Assembly: GCF_001693385.1 (NCBI RefSeq)
Contig: NZ_CP016428.1
Location: 1,178,001 to 1,242,000 of the forward strand
Origin: Bradyrhizobium icense
GTDB taxonomy: Bacteria > Pseudomonadota > Alphaproteobacteria > Rhizobiales > Xanthobacteraceae
DNA: 64,000 nt
Direction: 5' to 3'
Shown here: piece after piece, positions 44,931 to 53,718 of the stretch
Layout of the letters: each line of letters opens with the position of its first letter
Position numbering within the stretch: the first letter of the stretch is position 1
Position numbers and translations under genes: made by a program
Notes under the pieces: generated by a model
The model's input: only the letters and a program-made list of their open reading frames with translations
Told to the model about the DNA's origin: nothing
The model's database searches: none

Positions 44931-45581
44931 ATGATGTCTGGCACTTCGTCTCCCGGTCCGGCTCCCGATACCCTCGAACTTGCGGCGCTGTTGTGTTCGC
45001 GAGTTTGTCACGATCTCATCAGCCCGGTTGGCGCGATCGTCAATGGGCTCGAGGTGCTTGACGACAACCCGAAGCCCGAAGACCGCGATTTCGCGCTCGA
45101 CCTGATCCGCAAGAGCGCCAAGACCGCCTCCGCGCGGTTGCAGTTCTGCCGGCTGGCGTTTGGCGCTGCGGGGTCGGCGGGCGCGCAGATCGATCTCGGC
45201 GACGCCCAGACCATGGCGCGCGGCCACATCGAGGACGGCAAGATCACCATCACCTGGAATCTGCCGCGCCTCTTGCTGCCGAAGAACCGCGTCAAGCTGC
45301 TGTTGAACATGCTGATCATTGCGCAGCAAACGATTCCGCGCGGCGGCACGCTGACGATCGATCCGATCGGCGACGGCGAGACGATGGGTTTTCGCGTCAC
45401 GTCTTCCGGCCTCAACGCTCGCGTGCCGCAGAATATCGCCGATCTCGTGAGCGCGAGTTCGACGGCGGCCGTCGACGCGCATGCGGTGCAGCCTTACTAT
45501 ACGCGGCTGTTGGCGCAGGCCTGCGGGCTGAGCGTGACGCTTGCGCTGGACGGTGAGAAGGTGCTCGTTACCGCTTCCTGA
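44931..45581 (+). CDS. chpT: ChpT, histidine phosphotransferase of the CtrA pathway
   Basis: A 216-residue protein. The phospho-acceptor His27 lies in LCSRVCHDLISPVGAIVNGL, followed by a helical bundle and a degenerate ATPase-like domain (LLLPKNRVKLLLNMLIIAQ, DGETMGFRVTSSGL) lacking the nucleotide-binding G boxes. In alphaproteobacteria ChpT passes phosphate from CckA to CtrA and CpdR. The target ctrA is 9 kb away in this same window. It is followed by the chemotaxis operon after a 190-base gap. Length and sequence are typical for Bradyrhizobium. Confidence 0.95.
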   Translation: MMSGTSSPGPAPDTLELAALLCSRVCHDLISPVGAIVNGLEVLDDNPKPEDRDFALDLIRKSAKTASARLQFCRLAFGAAGSAGAQIDLGDAQTMARGHIEDGKITITWNLPRLLLPKNRVKLLLNMLIIAQQTIPRGGTLTIDPIGDGETMGFRVTSSGLNARVPQNIADLVSASSTAAVDAHAVQPYYTRLLAQACGLSVTLALDGEKVLVTAS

Positions 45582-45603
45582 GCGCGCGACCACGCCGACA
45601 TGG

Positions 45604-45618
45604 TTAACCAACCGTTGA
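45604..45618. promoter_or_regulatory. CtrA-like box upstream of cheA
   Basis: TTAA-N7-TTGA, one base from the CtrA consensus TTAA-N7-TTAA, about 155 bases before the cheA start. It is flanked by GGTTAACC. Assigned by motif only. Confidence 0.35.
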
Positions 45619-45773
45619 AAACAGGCGGCAGAATTCATTTCTGCCGCCTTATCTCTTTGTTGATCCCGTTCTTTTCCATTTGCTCAACCAATATTAAACG
45701 CTTTGCATAGAAGCTGGCCCCGTTCCGTAAGGCACGTCGATGTCGCGTGCCGGTGCGTGCGAAGGCCAGTTTC

Positions 45774-48491
45774 ATGGATGATTTGTTGCGGGAGTTCCTG
45801 ACCGAAACCAGCGAGAGCCTGGATACGGTCGACAATCAGTTGGTGCGGTTCGAGCAGGACCCGAGCGACGCGAAGATCCTCGATAACATCTTCCGCCTGG
45901 TCCACACCATCAAGGGCACCTGCGGCTTTCTGGGCCTGCCGCGGCTGGAAGCGCTCGCCCATGCCGGCGAGACCTTGATGGGCAAGTTCCGCGACGGCAT
46001 GCCGGTCAAGGCGGAGGCCGTGACGCTGATCCTGTCGAGCATCGACCGCATCAAGGAAATTCTCGCCGGTCTGGAAGCCACCGAGACCGAGCCCGAGGGC
46101 ACCGACGAAGACCTGATCGAGAAGCTGCATGCGATGGCCGAAGGCGGCCACCATGCGGAAGCGCAGCCTGAACCGGCGCCTGCGCCCGTCGTGGCCGCGC
46201 CGCCGGCGAAGCCTCAGGTCACGTCGGGCACGCTGGTCGAGCAGGTGCTGGAACGCCCGTTGCGTCCGGGCGAGGTCTCGCTCGACGACCTCGAACGCGC
46301 CTTCCGCGAAACCGAGACCGAAGTCGCGCCCGCGCCGGTCGCCAAGGCTGCGCCGGCGCCTGAGGCGAAAGAAGCTGCAAAGGAAGCCAAGGCCAAGCCG
46401 GCCAAGCGTGCCGTCGCCGTCGAGGCCGACGGCGAGGTCGCCGACAAGATCGCCAACCAGTCGATCCGCGTCAACGTCGACACCCTCGAACATTTGATGA
46501 CCATGGTCTCCGAGCTGGTCTTGACCCGCAACCAGCTCCTGGAGATCTCCCGCCGCAACGAGGACACCGAGTTCAAGGTGCCGCTGCAGCGGCTCTCCAA
46601 CGTCACCGCCGAGCTGCAGGAAGGCGTCATGAAGACGCGGATGCAGCCGATCGGCAACGCCTGGCAGAAGCTGCCGCGCATCGTCCGCGACCTCTCCGGC
46701 GAACTCGGCAAGCAGATCGAACTCGAGATGCACGGCGCCGACACCGAGCTCGACCGCCAGGTGCTCGACCTGATCAAGGATCCCTTGACCCACATGGTGC
46801 GCAACTCCGCCGACCACGGCCTGGAGACGCCGGCCGAGCGGCTCGCGGCCGGCAAGGGCGAGCAGGGCACCATCCGATTGTCGGCCTATCACGAGGGCGG
46901 CCACATCATCATCTGCATTGCCGATAACGGCCGCGGGCTGAACACCGAGCGGATCAAGGCCAAGGCGCTGCAGAATGGTCTCGTCACCGAGACCGAGCTG
47001 GAGAAGATGACCGAAGCCCAGATCCACAAGTTCATCTTCGCGCCGGGCTTCTCCACCGCTGCCCAGGTCACCTCGGTCTCCGGCCGCGGCGTCGGCATGG
47101 ACGTGGTGCGCACCAATATCGACCAGATCGGCGGCACCATCGACATCAAGAGCGTGGCCGGCGAGGGCTCAAGCGTCACCATCAAGATCCCGCTGACGCT
47201 CGCGATCGTCTCGGCCCTGATCGTGGAAGCCGCCGGCGACCGCTTTGCCATCCCGCAATTGTCGGTTGTCGAGCTGGTGCGCGCCCGCGCCAACTCCGAA
47301 CACCGCATCGAGCGCATCAAGGATACGGCCGTCCTCAGGTTGCGCAACAAGCTGCTGCCGCTGATGCATTTGAAGAAGCTCCTCAAGATCGACGACGGCT
47401 CGTCCAGCGACCCCGAGAACGGCTTTATCGTGGTCACCCAGGTCGGCAGCCAGACCTTCGGCATCGTGGTCGACGGCGTGTTCCACACCGAAGAAATCGT
47501 GGTCAAGCCGATGTCGACCAAGCTGCGCCACATCGACATGTTCTCCGGCAACACCATTCTGGGCGACGGCGCCGTGATCATGATCATCGACCCCAACGGC
47601 ATTGCCAAAGCGCTCGGCGCCTCCGGCTCCTCGGCCCATGAGATGGCCGACGAGGCCTCCGCGGCGCATGCCATGTCCGGCGAACAGCTCACCTCGCTGC
47701 TCGTGTTCCGCGCCGGCTCCTCGCAGCCCAAGGCGGTGCCGCTCGGCCTCGTCACCCGGCTGGAGGAGATCGCCACCGACAAGATCGAGCTCTCCAACGG
47801 CCGCTACATGGTGCAGTACCGCGAGCAGTTGATGCCCCTGGTGCAGATGGCCGGGGTCACCGTGCAGACGCAAGGCTCGCAGCCGATTCTGGTGTTCGCC
47901 GACGACGGCCGCTCGATGGGGCTCGTGGTCGACGAGATCATCGACATCGTCGAGGAGCGGCTGCACATCGAGGTCGCCGGCCAGCAGGACGGCATCCTCG
48001 GGTCGGCCGTGATCAAGGGCCAGGCCACCGAGGTGATCGACGTCGGCCACTTCCTGCCGATGGCGTTCGCCGACTGGTTCTCGCGCAAGGAGATGCGGGC
48101 CTCCTCGACGGCGCAATCGGTGCTCTTGGTCGACGACAGCGCCTTCTTCCGCAACATGCTGGCGCCGGTCCTGAAGGCCGCCGGCTACAAGGTGCGGGTC
48201 GCCGTCAACGCGCAGGAGGGGCTGTCGGCGCTGCGCTCGGGCCAGACTTTCGACGTGGTGCTGACCGACATCGAGATGCCCGACATGAACGGCTTCGAGT
48301 TCGCCGAGACGATCCGGGCCGACAACAACCTGAACACGATGCCGATCATCGCACTGTCCTCGCTGGTGTCGCCGGCGGCGATCGAGCGCGGGCGGCAGGC
48401 CGGCTTCCACGACTACGTCGCCAAGTTCGACCGTCCCGGCCTGATCGCGGCGCTGAAGGAACAGACCGCCGAGACCCGGCAAGCGGCTTAG
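45774..48491 (+). CDS. cheA: CheA hybrid chemotaxis histidine kinase with two CheW-like domains and receiver
   Basis: A 905-residue kinase. An HPt domain at the N-terminus has His44 in RLVHTIKGTCGFLG. An Ala/Pro-rich linker (residues 120-215) is followed by the dimerisation helices and HATPase: DPLTHMVRNSADHGLETP and GRGVGMDVV. A P5/CheW-like domain (SALIVEAAGDRFAIPQLSVV) comes next, then a second CheW-like domain (LTSLLVFRAGSSQPKAVPLG). The C-terminal receiver has SVLLVDDSAFFRN and acceptor Asp in TDIEMPDMNG. Start at 45774, nine codons inside the open frame, at the conserved MDDLLREFL. It couples receptors to CheY and CheB; the fused receiver may be a phosphate sink. A dispersed hairpin repeat begins at its stop codon. 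Confidence 0.97.
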   Translation: MDDLLREFLTETSESLDTVDNQLVRFEQDPSDAKILDNIFRLVHTIKGTCGFLGLPRLEALAHAGETLMGKFRDGMPVKAEAVTLILSSIDRIKEILAGLEATETEPEGTDEDLIEKLHAMAEGGHHAEAQPEPAPAPVVAAPPAKPQVTSGTLVEQVLERPLRPGEVSLDDLERAFRETETEVAPAPVAKAAPAPEAKEAAKEAKAKPAKRAVAVEADGEVADKIANQSIRVNVDTLEHLMTMVSELVLTRNQLLEISRRNEDTEFKVPLQRLSNVTAELQEGVMKTRMQPIGNAWQKLPRIVRDLSGELGKQIELEMHGADTELDRQVLDLIKDPLTHMVRNSADHGLETPAERLAAGKGEQGTIRLSAYHEGGHIIICIADNGRGLNTERIKAKALQNGLVTETELEKMTEAQIHKFIFAPGFSTAAQVTSVSGRGVGMDVVRTNIDQIGGTIDIKSVAGEGSSVTIKIPLTLAIVSALIVEAAGDRFAIPQLSVVELVRARANSEHRIERIKDTAVLRLRNKLLPLMHLKKLLKIDDGSSSDPENGFIVVTQVGSQTFGIVVDGVFHTEEIVVKPMSTKLRHIDMFSGNTILGDGAVIMIIDPNGIAKALGASGSSAHEMADEASAAHAMSGEQLTSLLVFRAGSSQPKAVPLGLVTRLEEIATDKIELSNGRYMVQYREQLMPLVQMAGVTVQTQGSQPILVFADDGRSMGLVVDEIIDIVEERLHIEVAGQQDGILGSAVIKGQATEVIDVGHFLPMAFADWFSRKEMRASSTAQSVLLVDDSAFFRNMLAPVLKAAGYKVRVAVNAQEGLSALRSGQTFDVVLTDIEMPDMNGFEFAETIRADNNLNTMPIIALSSLVSPAAIERGRQAGFHDYVAKFDRPGLIAALKEQTAETRQAA

Positions 48492-48539
48492 AGCATGATC
48501 CGGAAAAGTGGGAACCGGTTTTCCGAAGAGATCATGCTC
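48491..48539. repeat. dispersed hairpin repeat, copy 3 (between cheA and cheW)
   Basis: GAGCATGATC and GATCATGCTC frame CGGAAAAGTGGGAACCGGTTTTCCG, giving one long near-perfect stem. It overlaps the last base of the cheA stop codon and ends 25 bases before the cheW start. It matches the second half of the repeat at 59268-59370. Confidence 0.7.
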
Positions 48540-48564
48540 AAAACGAGAGAACGGTAACGAGCCA

Positions 48565-49035
48565 ATGACAACCAAGACCGAGACCATCGAGGGCACCGTG
48601 GCCGAATACGTCACCGCCGTGATCGGCGGGCAATTGTTCGGCCTGCCGATCTCGCGGGTGCAGGACGTGTTCATGCCGGAACGGCTGACCCGGGTGCCGC
48701 TGTCCTCCGCCGAGATCGCCGGCGTGCTCAATCTGCGCGGCCGCATCGTCACCGTGGTCGACATGCGCGCCCGGCTGGGCTTGCCGAAGAACGACGACGG
48801 CAAGCCGCCGATGGCGGTCGGCGTCGACCTCAGAGGCGAATCCTACGGCCTCCTGATCGACCAGATCGGCGAGGTGCTGCGGCTGCCGGACAATGGCCGC
48901 GAGGAAAATCCCGTCAACCTGGATGCCCGCTTCGCCAAGCTCGCCGGCGGCGTGCACCGCCTCGACGGCCAGCTCATGGTCGTCCTCGATGTCGATCGCG
49001 TGCTCGAAATCATGCCCGACCTGATGGCGGCATAA
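48565..49035 (+). CDS. cheW: CheW chemotaxis coupling protein
   Basis: A 156-residue single-domain CheW: YVTAVIGGQLFGLPISRVQD, LSSAEIAGVLNLRGRIVTVV, and GESYGLLIDQIGEVLRLP. The conserved Arg in LNLRGRIV contacts CheA and receptors. Start at 48565 because the upstream extension consists of the dispersed repeat. It sits within the cheAWYBR operon; the hairpin repeat before it could lower its expression relative to cheA. Complete. Confidence 0.96.
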   Translation: MTTKTETIEGTVAEYVTAVIGGQLFGLPISRVQDVFMPERLTRVPLSSAEIAGVLNLRGRIVTVVDMRARLGLPKNDDGKPPMAVGVDLRGESYGLLIDQIGEVLRLPDNGREENPVNLDARFAKLAGGVHRLDGQLMVVLDVDRVLEIMPDLMAA

Positions 49036-49092
49036 AGATCGAACCTGGAATTAAAACGTCCCTGCTGGGATTGCTGGAACTGGAGGCCTAAA

Positions 49093-49458
49093 ATGAAAAC
49101 ATGTCTGGTCGTAGATGACTCGAGCGTCATCCGAAAGGTCGCACGACGCATCCTCGAAGGTCTCGACTTTCAAATCGTCGAGGCCGAGGACGGCCAGAAA
49201 GCGCTTGAAGTCTGCAAGCGCGCGATGCCCGAGGCGGTTCTGCTCGACTGGAACATGCCTGTCATGGACGGCTACGAATTCCTCGGCAATCTGCGCCGCA
49301 TGCCCGGTGGCGACGCGCCCAAGGTGGTGTTCTGCACCACCGAAAACGACGTCGCGCACATCGCGCGTGCGCTGCATGCCGGTGCCAACGAATACATCAT
49401 GAAGCCGTTCGACAAGGACATCGTCACCGCGAAGTTCCAGGAAGTCGGCCTGATCTGA
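49093..49458 (+). CDS. cheY: CheY-type single-domain response regulator
   Basis: A 121-residue receiver. Acidic pair in LVVDDSSVIRKVARR, phospho-acceptor Asp52 in VLLDWNMPVMDGYEF, Thr in VVFCTTENDV, and Lys in YIMKPFDKDI. It carries the chemotaxis signal to the flagellar switch. Preceded by GGAG and located between cheW and cheB. Length is standard. Confidence 0.97.
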   Translation: MKTCLVVDDSSVIRKVARRILEGLDFQIVEAEDGQKALEVCKRAMPEAVLLDWNMPVMDGYEFLGNLRRMPGGDAPKVVFCTTENDVAHIARALHAGANEYIMKPFDKDIVTAKFQEVGLI

Positions 49459-49538
49459 TCTCTATGTGATCCCGGCGGCCCAACGGCCATCGGCGTTGGT
49501 TTTGCAAGTGTGCCGCTTGAGTTGGGTCGGGTGAAGTA

Positions 49539-50708
49539 ATGAGTGTTGCGTTAACGAAGTCTCCGCCGCCAATCTCGACCAGGCAAGACAAGCTGCGCGT
49601 GATGGTGGTTGACGACTCCGTCGTGATCCGCGGGATGATCTCGCGCTGGATCGGCGCAGAGCCGGACATGGAGGTTTCCGCCTCCCTGCGCACCGGCCTC
49701 GACGCCGTCAACCAGATCGATCGCATCAAGCCCGATGTCGCGGTGCTCGACATCGAAATGCCGGAACTCGACGGCATTTCGGCACTGCCCCAGTTGCTTG
49801 CAAAAAAGCGCGACCTCGTCATCATCATGGCGTCGACGCTGACCCGCCGCAATGCGGAGATCAGCTTCAAGGCGCTCTCGCTCGGCGCCGCCGACTACAT
49901 TCCAAAGCCGGAGAGCACGCGCGAGGCCACCGCTGCGGAGACCTTCCACCACGATCTGATCCAGAAGATCCGCCATCTGGGCGCCAGGGCTCGCCGCCGT
50001 GCGTCGCCTGCCGCGAGCCCTACGCTGCCACCAGCCTCCGAGCGGGTGCGCGAGGTATCGGTTCATCCGGTCTCGGCACCGGTTGCGCAACTGCCATTGG
50101 CGCGCCGGCCCTTCAGCATGCTGGCGCCGCGTGTGCTCCTGATCGGCTCGTCGACCGGGGGCCCGCAGGCCCTGATGGCGCTGGTCGCCGACATCGGGCC
50201 GGTGATCGATCGCTTTCCGGTGCTGATCACCCAGCACATGCCGCCAACCTTCACCACGATTCTAGCCGAGCATCTGGGACGTGCGAGCCGCCGGCCGGCG
50301 CATGAGGCCGTTGACGGCGAGATCGTCAAGCCCGGCCGGATCTATCTTGCGCCGGGTGGCCGTCACATGCGGGTCGCGCGCCATGGCGCCGACACCGTGA
50401 TCGCGCTCGACGACGGGCCGCCGGTGAATTTCTGCAAGCCCGCGGTAGACCCGCTGTTCAACTCCGCCATCGATGTCTGGCACGGCGGCATCATGTCGGT
50501 GATTCTGACCGGCATGGGCTCCGACGGTATGCGCGGCGGCAAGGAGATCGTCGCCGCCGGCGGCAGCGTGATCGCCCAGGACGAAGCGACCAGCGTGGTG
50601 TGGGGCATGCCGGGCGCGGCCGCCAATGCAGGTATTTGCGCGGCGGTTCTGCCGCTCAATCAGATCGCGCCAAAACTGGTTCGGTTGTTTTCGGGAGATC
50701 GTTCGTGA
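49539..50708 (+). CDS. cheB: CheB protein-glutamate methylesterase
   Basis: A 389-residue CheB. The receiver domain (residues 20-140) has [11 protein letters not shown] and acceptor Asp71 in [12 protein letters not shown] linker rich in Pro/Ser/Ala (residues 150-185) leads to the methylesterase with nucleophile Ser in [11 protein letters not shown], His in [10 protein letters not shown] and Asp in [11 protein letters not shown]. Phosphorylated CheB removes methyl groups from receptors. It overlaps cheR by 4 bases. The catalytic triad is complete. Confidence 0.97.
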   Translation: MSVALTKSPPPISTRQDKLRVMVVDDSVVIRGMISRWIGAEPDMEVSASLRTGLDAVNQIDRIKPDVAVLDIEMPELDGISALPQLLAKKRDLVIIMASTLTRRNAEISFKALSLGAADYIPKPESTREATAAETFHHDLIQKIRHLGARARRRASPAASPTLPPASERVREVSVHPVSAPVAQLPLARRPFSMLAPRVLLIGSSTGGPQALMALVADIGPVIDRFPVLITQHMPPTFTTILAEHLGRASRRPAHEAVDGEIVKPGRIYLAPGGRHMRVARHGADTVIALDDGPPVNFCKPAVDPLFNSAIDVWHGGIMSVILTGMGSDGMRGGKEIVAAGGSVIAQDEATSVVWGMPGAAANAGICAAVLPLNQIAPKLVRLFSGDRS

Positions 50709-51583
50709 CGCCTTCAGACTATGAGTATCTGCGTAAGCTTCTGAAAGAGCGCTCCGGGCTCGATCTTTCGGCCGACAAGCAATATCTGGTCGAAAGCCGG
50801 CTGCTGCCGCTCGCGCGCAAGTCGAGCCTGCCGGGCATTTCGCAACTCGTCGAGAAGATGAAAGGCGGAGCCACCGCGTTGACGGCGGAGGTGGTCGAGG
50901 CGATGACCACCAACGAGACATTCTTCTTCCGCGACAAGATTCCGTTCGATCATTTGCGGGAAGCGGTGATTCCGGCGCTGGTACAGGCGCGCGCGGCCCG
51001 CCGCGCTTTACGCATCTGGTGCGCGGCTTCCTCTACCGGACAGGAACCGTATTCGATCGCGATGTGCCTGAAGGAGGCGGGATCCCTGCTGTCCGGCTGG
51101 CGCACCGAGATCGTCGCGACCGACCTGTCGCAGGCGGTGCTGGAAAAGTCGAAGGCCGGCATCTTCAGCCAGTTCGAGGTGCAGCGCGGGTTGCCGATTG
51201 GGTTGCTGGTCAAATATTTCACCCAGAACGGCGAGCTCTGGCAGATCAACGCCGAAATCCGCAGCATGGTGCAGCATCGTCAGCTCAACCTGCTGCAGGA
51301 CTTCTCCCATCTCGGCGTGTTCGACGTCATCTTCTGCCGCAACGTGCTGATCTATTTCGATCAGAATACCAAGGCCAACATCTTCGAGCGGCTCTCCCGG
51401 ATGATGGAGCCCGACGGCGTGCTGGCGCTGGGCGCTGCCGAGTCCGTGGTTGGCATCACCAACAGCTTCAAGCCCTATCCGGAACGGCGCGGACTTTATC
51501 GTCCGAACATCGCGCCGGTGATACGGGTAGGGGCGTCGACCCTGGTGCCGCAAACTCTGCGGGCGGTTGCTGCGGCGAGCTAA
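50705..51583 (+). CDS. cheR: CheR chemotaxis receptor methyltransferase
   Basis: A 292-residue methyltransferase starting with GTG at 50705, overlapping the cheB stop (GTGA). The N-terminal helical domain ([20 protein letters not shown]) is followed by the SAM-binding domain with [36 protein letters not shown], and [14 protein letters not shown]. It adds methyl groups to receptor glutamates. It ends the cheAWYBR cluster. No receptor gene, cheD or cheX lies in the window, so receptors must be encoded elsewhere. Confidence 0.97.
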   Translation: MTPSDYEYLRKLLKERSGLDLSADKQYLVESRLLPLARKSSLPGISQLVEKMKGGATALTAEVVEAMTTNETFFFRDKIPFDHLREAVIPALVQARAARRALRIWCAASSTGQEPYSIAMCLKEAGSLLSGWRTEIVATDLSQAVLEKSKAGIFSQFEVQRGLPIGLLVKYFTQNGELWQINAEIRSMVQHRQLNLLQDFSHLGVFDVIFCRNVLIYFDQNTKANIFERLSRMMEPDGVLALGAAESVVGITNSFKPYPERRGLYRPNIAPVIRVGASTLVPQTLRAVAAAS

Positions 51584-51605
51584 CCGTGTTCTCCGACATG
51601 CCGCG

Positions 51606-52763
51606 CTACAAGATCGCGTGCGGCAGGAAACGCGACGTGTTGCCGGTGATGGGGTTCGCGTCCTCGCGGATCGACAGGCCGCATGGCGTGCGATCGACCA
51701 GCCAGCTTCCGAGCACCGGGTATTGGTCGGCGAAGCTCGGCAGCGGCGCGAAGGCCTGCCGGATGAATCCTTCCGCGCCATAGGGGCCCTGCTGCTCCGC
51801 CAGCGTGGTGCCGGCGCTGACGAGCGCGACGTTGGAGCCCTCGCGCGAATAGAGCGGCTTGCGCACGAACGAGGAGCCGAGCATTGCCGCCTTCGGATCG
51901 TCCTCGAAATAGGCCGGCAGCAGGTTGGGGTGCTTCGGAAACATCTCCCACAGCAGGGGAAGGATACCCTTGTTGGAGAGGATCGCCTTCCATGGCGGTT
52001 CAATCCAGCGGGTGGGTGTCGTCGCGAGTTTTTCGCCGAACGTGTCGCGGAACATCCATTCCCAGGGATAGAGCTTGAAGACAAGCTCGATTGCGCGGTC
52101 GTCGAGATCGACGAAGCGGCCATCGCCATCCAACCCGACGTCCTTGATATCCATGAATGTCGTCTTCAGTCCGGCCTGGCTCGCCGTGTCCTGCAGGTAG
52201 GTCAGCGTACCGGCATCCTCGGTATTGTCGGTCATTCCCATGAGATGAAGATGCCTGGCGCCGCCATGTTTCTTCCAGGCGTCGATCAGGCGCTCGTGGA
52301 TTGAATTGAACTGATCGGCGCGTTTCGGGATGATGTTGCGCTCCATCGCCTGTTCGAGCCAGGCCCACTGAAAAACCGCCGCTTCGAAAATCGAAGTCGG
52401 CGTATCGGCGTTGTATTCCAGCAGTTTCGCCGGGCTCCAGCCGTCGTAGCTCAGGTCCAGCCGGCCGTAGAGGCTGGCATCGTCGCGGCGCCAGCTCTCG
52501 GACAGCAGCGGCCAGAAGGCTTCCGGTATTTTCAACCGCCGCAGATATTTTTCGTCCTTGATCGCTCGGTCGACCAGTTCAAGGCACATCGCATCGATCT
52601 CGGCGGTGGGCGCCTCGATCCGCCGTTCGATTTCCTGCAGCGTGAACGCGTAGTAGGCCCGCTCGTCCCAATAGCGTTCGCCATCGATGGTGTGAAAAGT
52701 AAACCCGACGTGTTCGGCGGTGGCGCGCCAGTCGTCACGTTCGGGGCAGTCGATCCGCTGCAT
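51606..52763 (-). CDS. glutathionylspermidine synthase-like ATP-grasp protein (YjfC-type)
   Basis: A 385-residue protein of the C-terminal glutathionylspermidine synthase family. Clear motifs include RLDLSYDGWSPAKLLEYNAD (ATP/Mg site), LHLMGMTDNTEDAGTLTYLQ, FKLYPWEWMFRDTFGEKLA, and YFEDDPKAAMLGSSFVRKPL followed by SREGSNVALV. It lacks the N-terminal amidase domain, as in E. coli YjfC/YgiC. It is followed upstream by two small genes that match YjfM and YjfL in type; the trio is a known arrangement of unknown purpose. Start at ATG 52763, not the TTG just before. Probably joins a peptide and an amine. Confidence 0.93.
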   Translation of the reverse strand: MQRIDCPERDDWRATAEHVGFTFHTIDGERYWDERAYYAFTLQEIERRIEAPTAEIDAMCLELVDRAIKDEKYLRRLKIPEAFWPLLSESWRRDDASLYGRLDLSYDGWSPAKLLEYNADTPTSIFEAAVFQWAWLEQAMERNIIPKRADQFNSIHERLIDAWKKHGGARHLHLMGMTDNTEDAGTLTYLQDTASQAGLKTTFMDIKDVGLDGDGRFVDLDDRAIELVFKLYPWEWMFRDTFGEKLATTPTRWIEPPWKAILSNKGILPLLWEMFPKHPNLLPAYFEDDPKAAMLGSSFVRKPLYSREGSNVALVSAGTTLAEQQGPYGAEGFIRQAFAPLPSFADQYPVLGSWLVDRTPCGLSIREDANPITGNTSRFLPHAIL

Positions 52764-52768
52764 GAAAT

Positions 52769-53170
52769 TCAACCGCCTGAAAAGCCGATGGCACGCCCGA
52801 ACGAGCCGAAGCCGCCGCGCTGCACCGCGTGCGAGCCGGAATGGGAGGAGGAATGGCTCGAGGAGGAGTAGTCGCTGTTATAGTAACCGCCGCGCGACGA
52901 GCCGCCCCCGGAGCCGCCGCCATGGCTCGAGGAAGAGCTGCGGGAGGAGCACTCGGCCGAATTTTGCGTCGGCGATGCCAGGTGCGGGTTTGGTTGCTCG
53001 CAAGTGCGGCTCGGCATCAGCGTGTAGGCGGCGCTGCCGATGGCAAACGTGCCCATCAGCAGGAGTGCTACATGGCCCGAACGCTTGGCCGGAGGTGGAG
53101 CCGGGCGCGGTGAGGCCGGTACCGAGACCGGTTTGCGTTTGCCGAATTCGTTGTCCGGTTTGTTGGCCAT
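52769..53170 (-). CDS. small Ser/Gly-rich membrane protein (YjfM/DUF1190-like position)
   Basis: A 133-residue protein. A Pro-rich cytoplasmic start (RKPVSVPASPRPAPPPAKRS) precedes one hydrophobic helix (GHVALLLMGTFAIGSAAYTL). The tail is a low-complexity Ser/Gly/His/Tyr sequence (CSSRSSSSSHGGGSGGGSSR) ending GGFGSFGRAIGFSGG. The composition and place between a YjfC-like and a DUF350 gene match E. coli YjfM and YgiB (DUF1190). Gaps are 5 bases downstream and 2 bases upstream, so the three are one transcript. Start at 53170. Confidence 0.82.
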   Translation of the reverse strand: MANKPDNEFGKRKPVSVPASPRPAPPPAKRSGHVALLLMGTFAIGSAAYTLMPSRTCEQPNPHLASPTQNSAECSSRSSSSSHGGGSGGGSSRGGYYNSDYSSSSHSSSHSGSHAVQRGGFGSFGRAIGFSGG

Positions 53171-53172
53171 GG

Positions 53173-53577
53173 TCAGTAGATCATGCAAGCGGCGTTGATC
53201 GCGCCGGCGGCCAGCGAGGACAGTCCGAGCCAGATCGCGGCGGCGAGTTCGCCGGCCGCAATCCGCGCCGACAGTTTCGGCACCGGAATCCTAACGAGGT
53301 AGTAGACGATGATCTGCACGATCAGCGCGATCGCCGCCCAGATCAGGCAATCCCAGACATTGGCGGAATGGGCGATGGCGCTGACCAGCGGCAGCACGAA
53401 GCCGAGCAGGCTCAAGCCCAGTGCAATCGCGGCGGCCGGTTCGTTGGCGCGGATCAGGTCGAACTCGTTATGCGCGGTGACGCGGGTGTAGACGAAAAGA
53501 TACGCGACCACGGCAACGATTGCCGTGCAGAAATAGACCAGGAACGCCGGCAGCCCGGCGAGGGATTGCAGGATCAT
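53173..53577 (-). CDS. DUF350 membrane protein (YjfL-like)
   Basis: A 134-residue protein with four hydrophobic helices in two similar halves: FLVYFCTAIVAVVAYLFVYT with AAIALGLSLLGFVLPLVSAI, then CLIWAAIALIVQIIVYYLV with ELAAAIWLGLSSLAAGAINA. This internal duplication is typical of DUF350/UPF0719 inner-membrane proteins. First gene of the YjfL-YjfM-YjfC-like operon. Start at 53577. Role unknown, thought to be with the peptide-amine ligase. Confidence 0.92.
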   Translation of the reverse strand: MILQSLAGLPAFLVYFCTAIVAVVAYLFVYTRVTAHNEFDLIRANEPAAAIALGLSLLGFVLPLVSAIAHSANVWDCLIWAAIALIVQIIVYYLVRIPVPKLSARIAAGELAAAIWLGLSSLAAGAINAACMIY

Positions 53578-53657
53578 TGAATTCGCCCCGACTCGTGCGT
53601 TTTGGAGGGTCGCACGATCTTTCAGTCGGTGCATGGAAGCAGACGGTTCAATCCCAA

Positions 53658-53684
53658 ACAAAAACCCCGCCATACGGCGGGGTT
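53658..53684 (-). terminator. intrinsic terminator after the P460-cupredoxin gene
   Basis: On the minus strand AACCCCGCC-GTAT-GGCGGGGTT is followed by a T-run. The 9-base stem lies 35 bases past the stop of the cytochrome gene. Confidence 0.85.
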
Positions 53685-53718
53685 CGCAAATCCTCCATGG
53701 CGGCCTTGACGCGGCCGG

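Noticed and set aside
45684..48803. Very long open frames on the minus strand opposite cheA and cheW (45684-47027, 47169-48803)
   Set aside because: They read as His/Arg/Asp/Gly-rich low-complexity sequence without family features. They are the usual antisense shadow of a high-GC gene; cheA has complete domains on the other strand.
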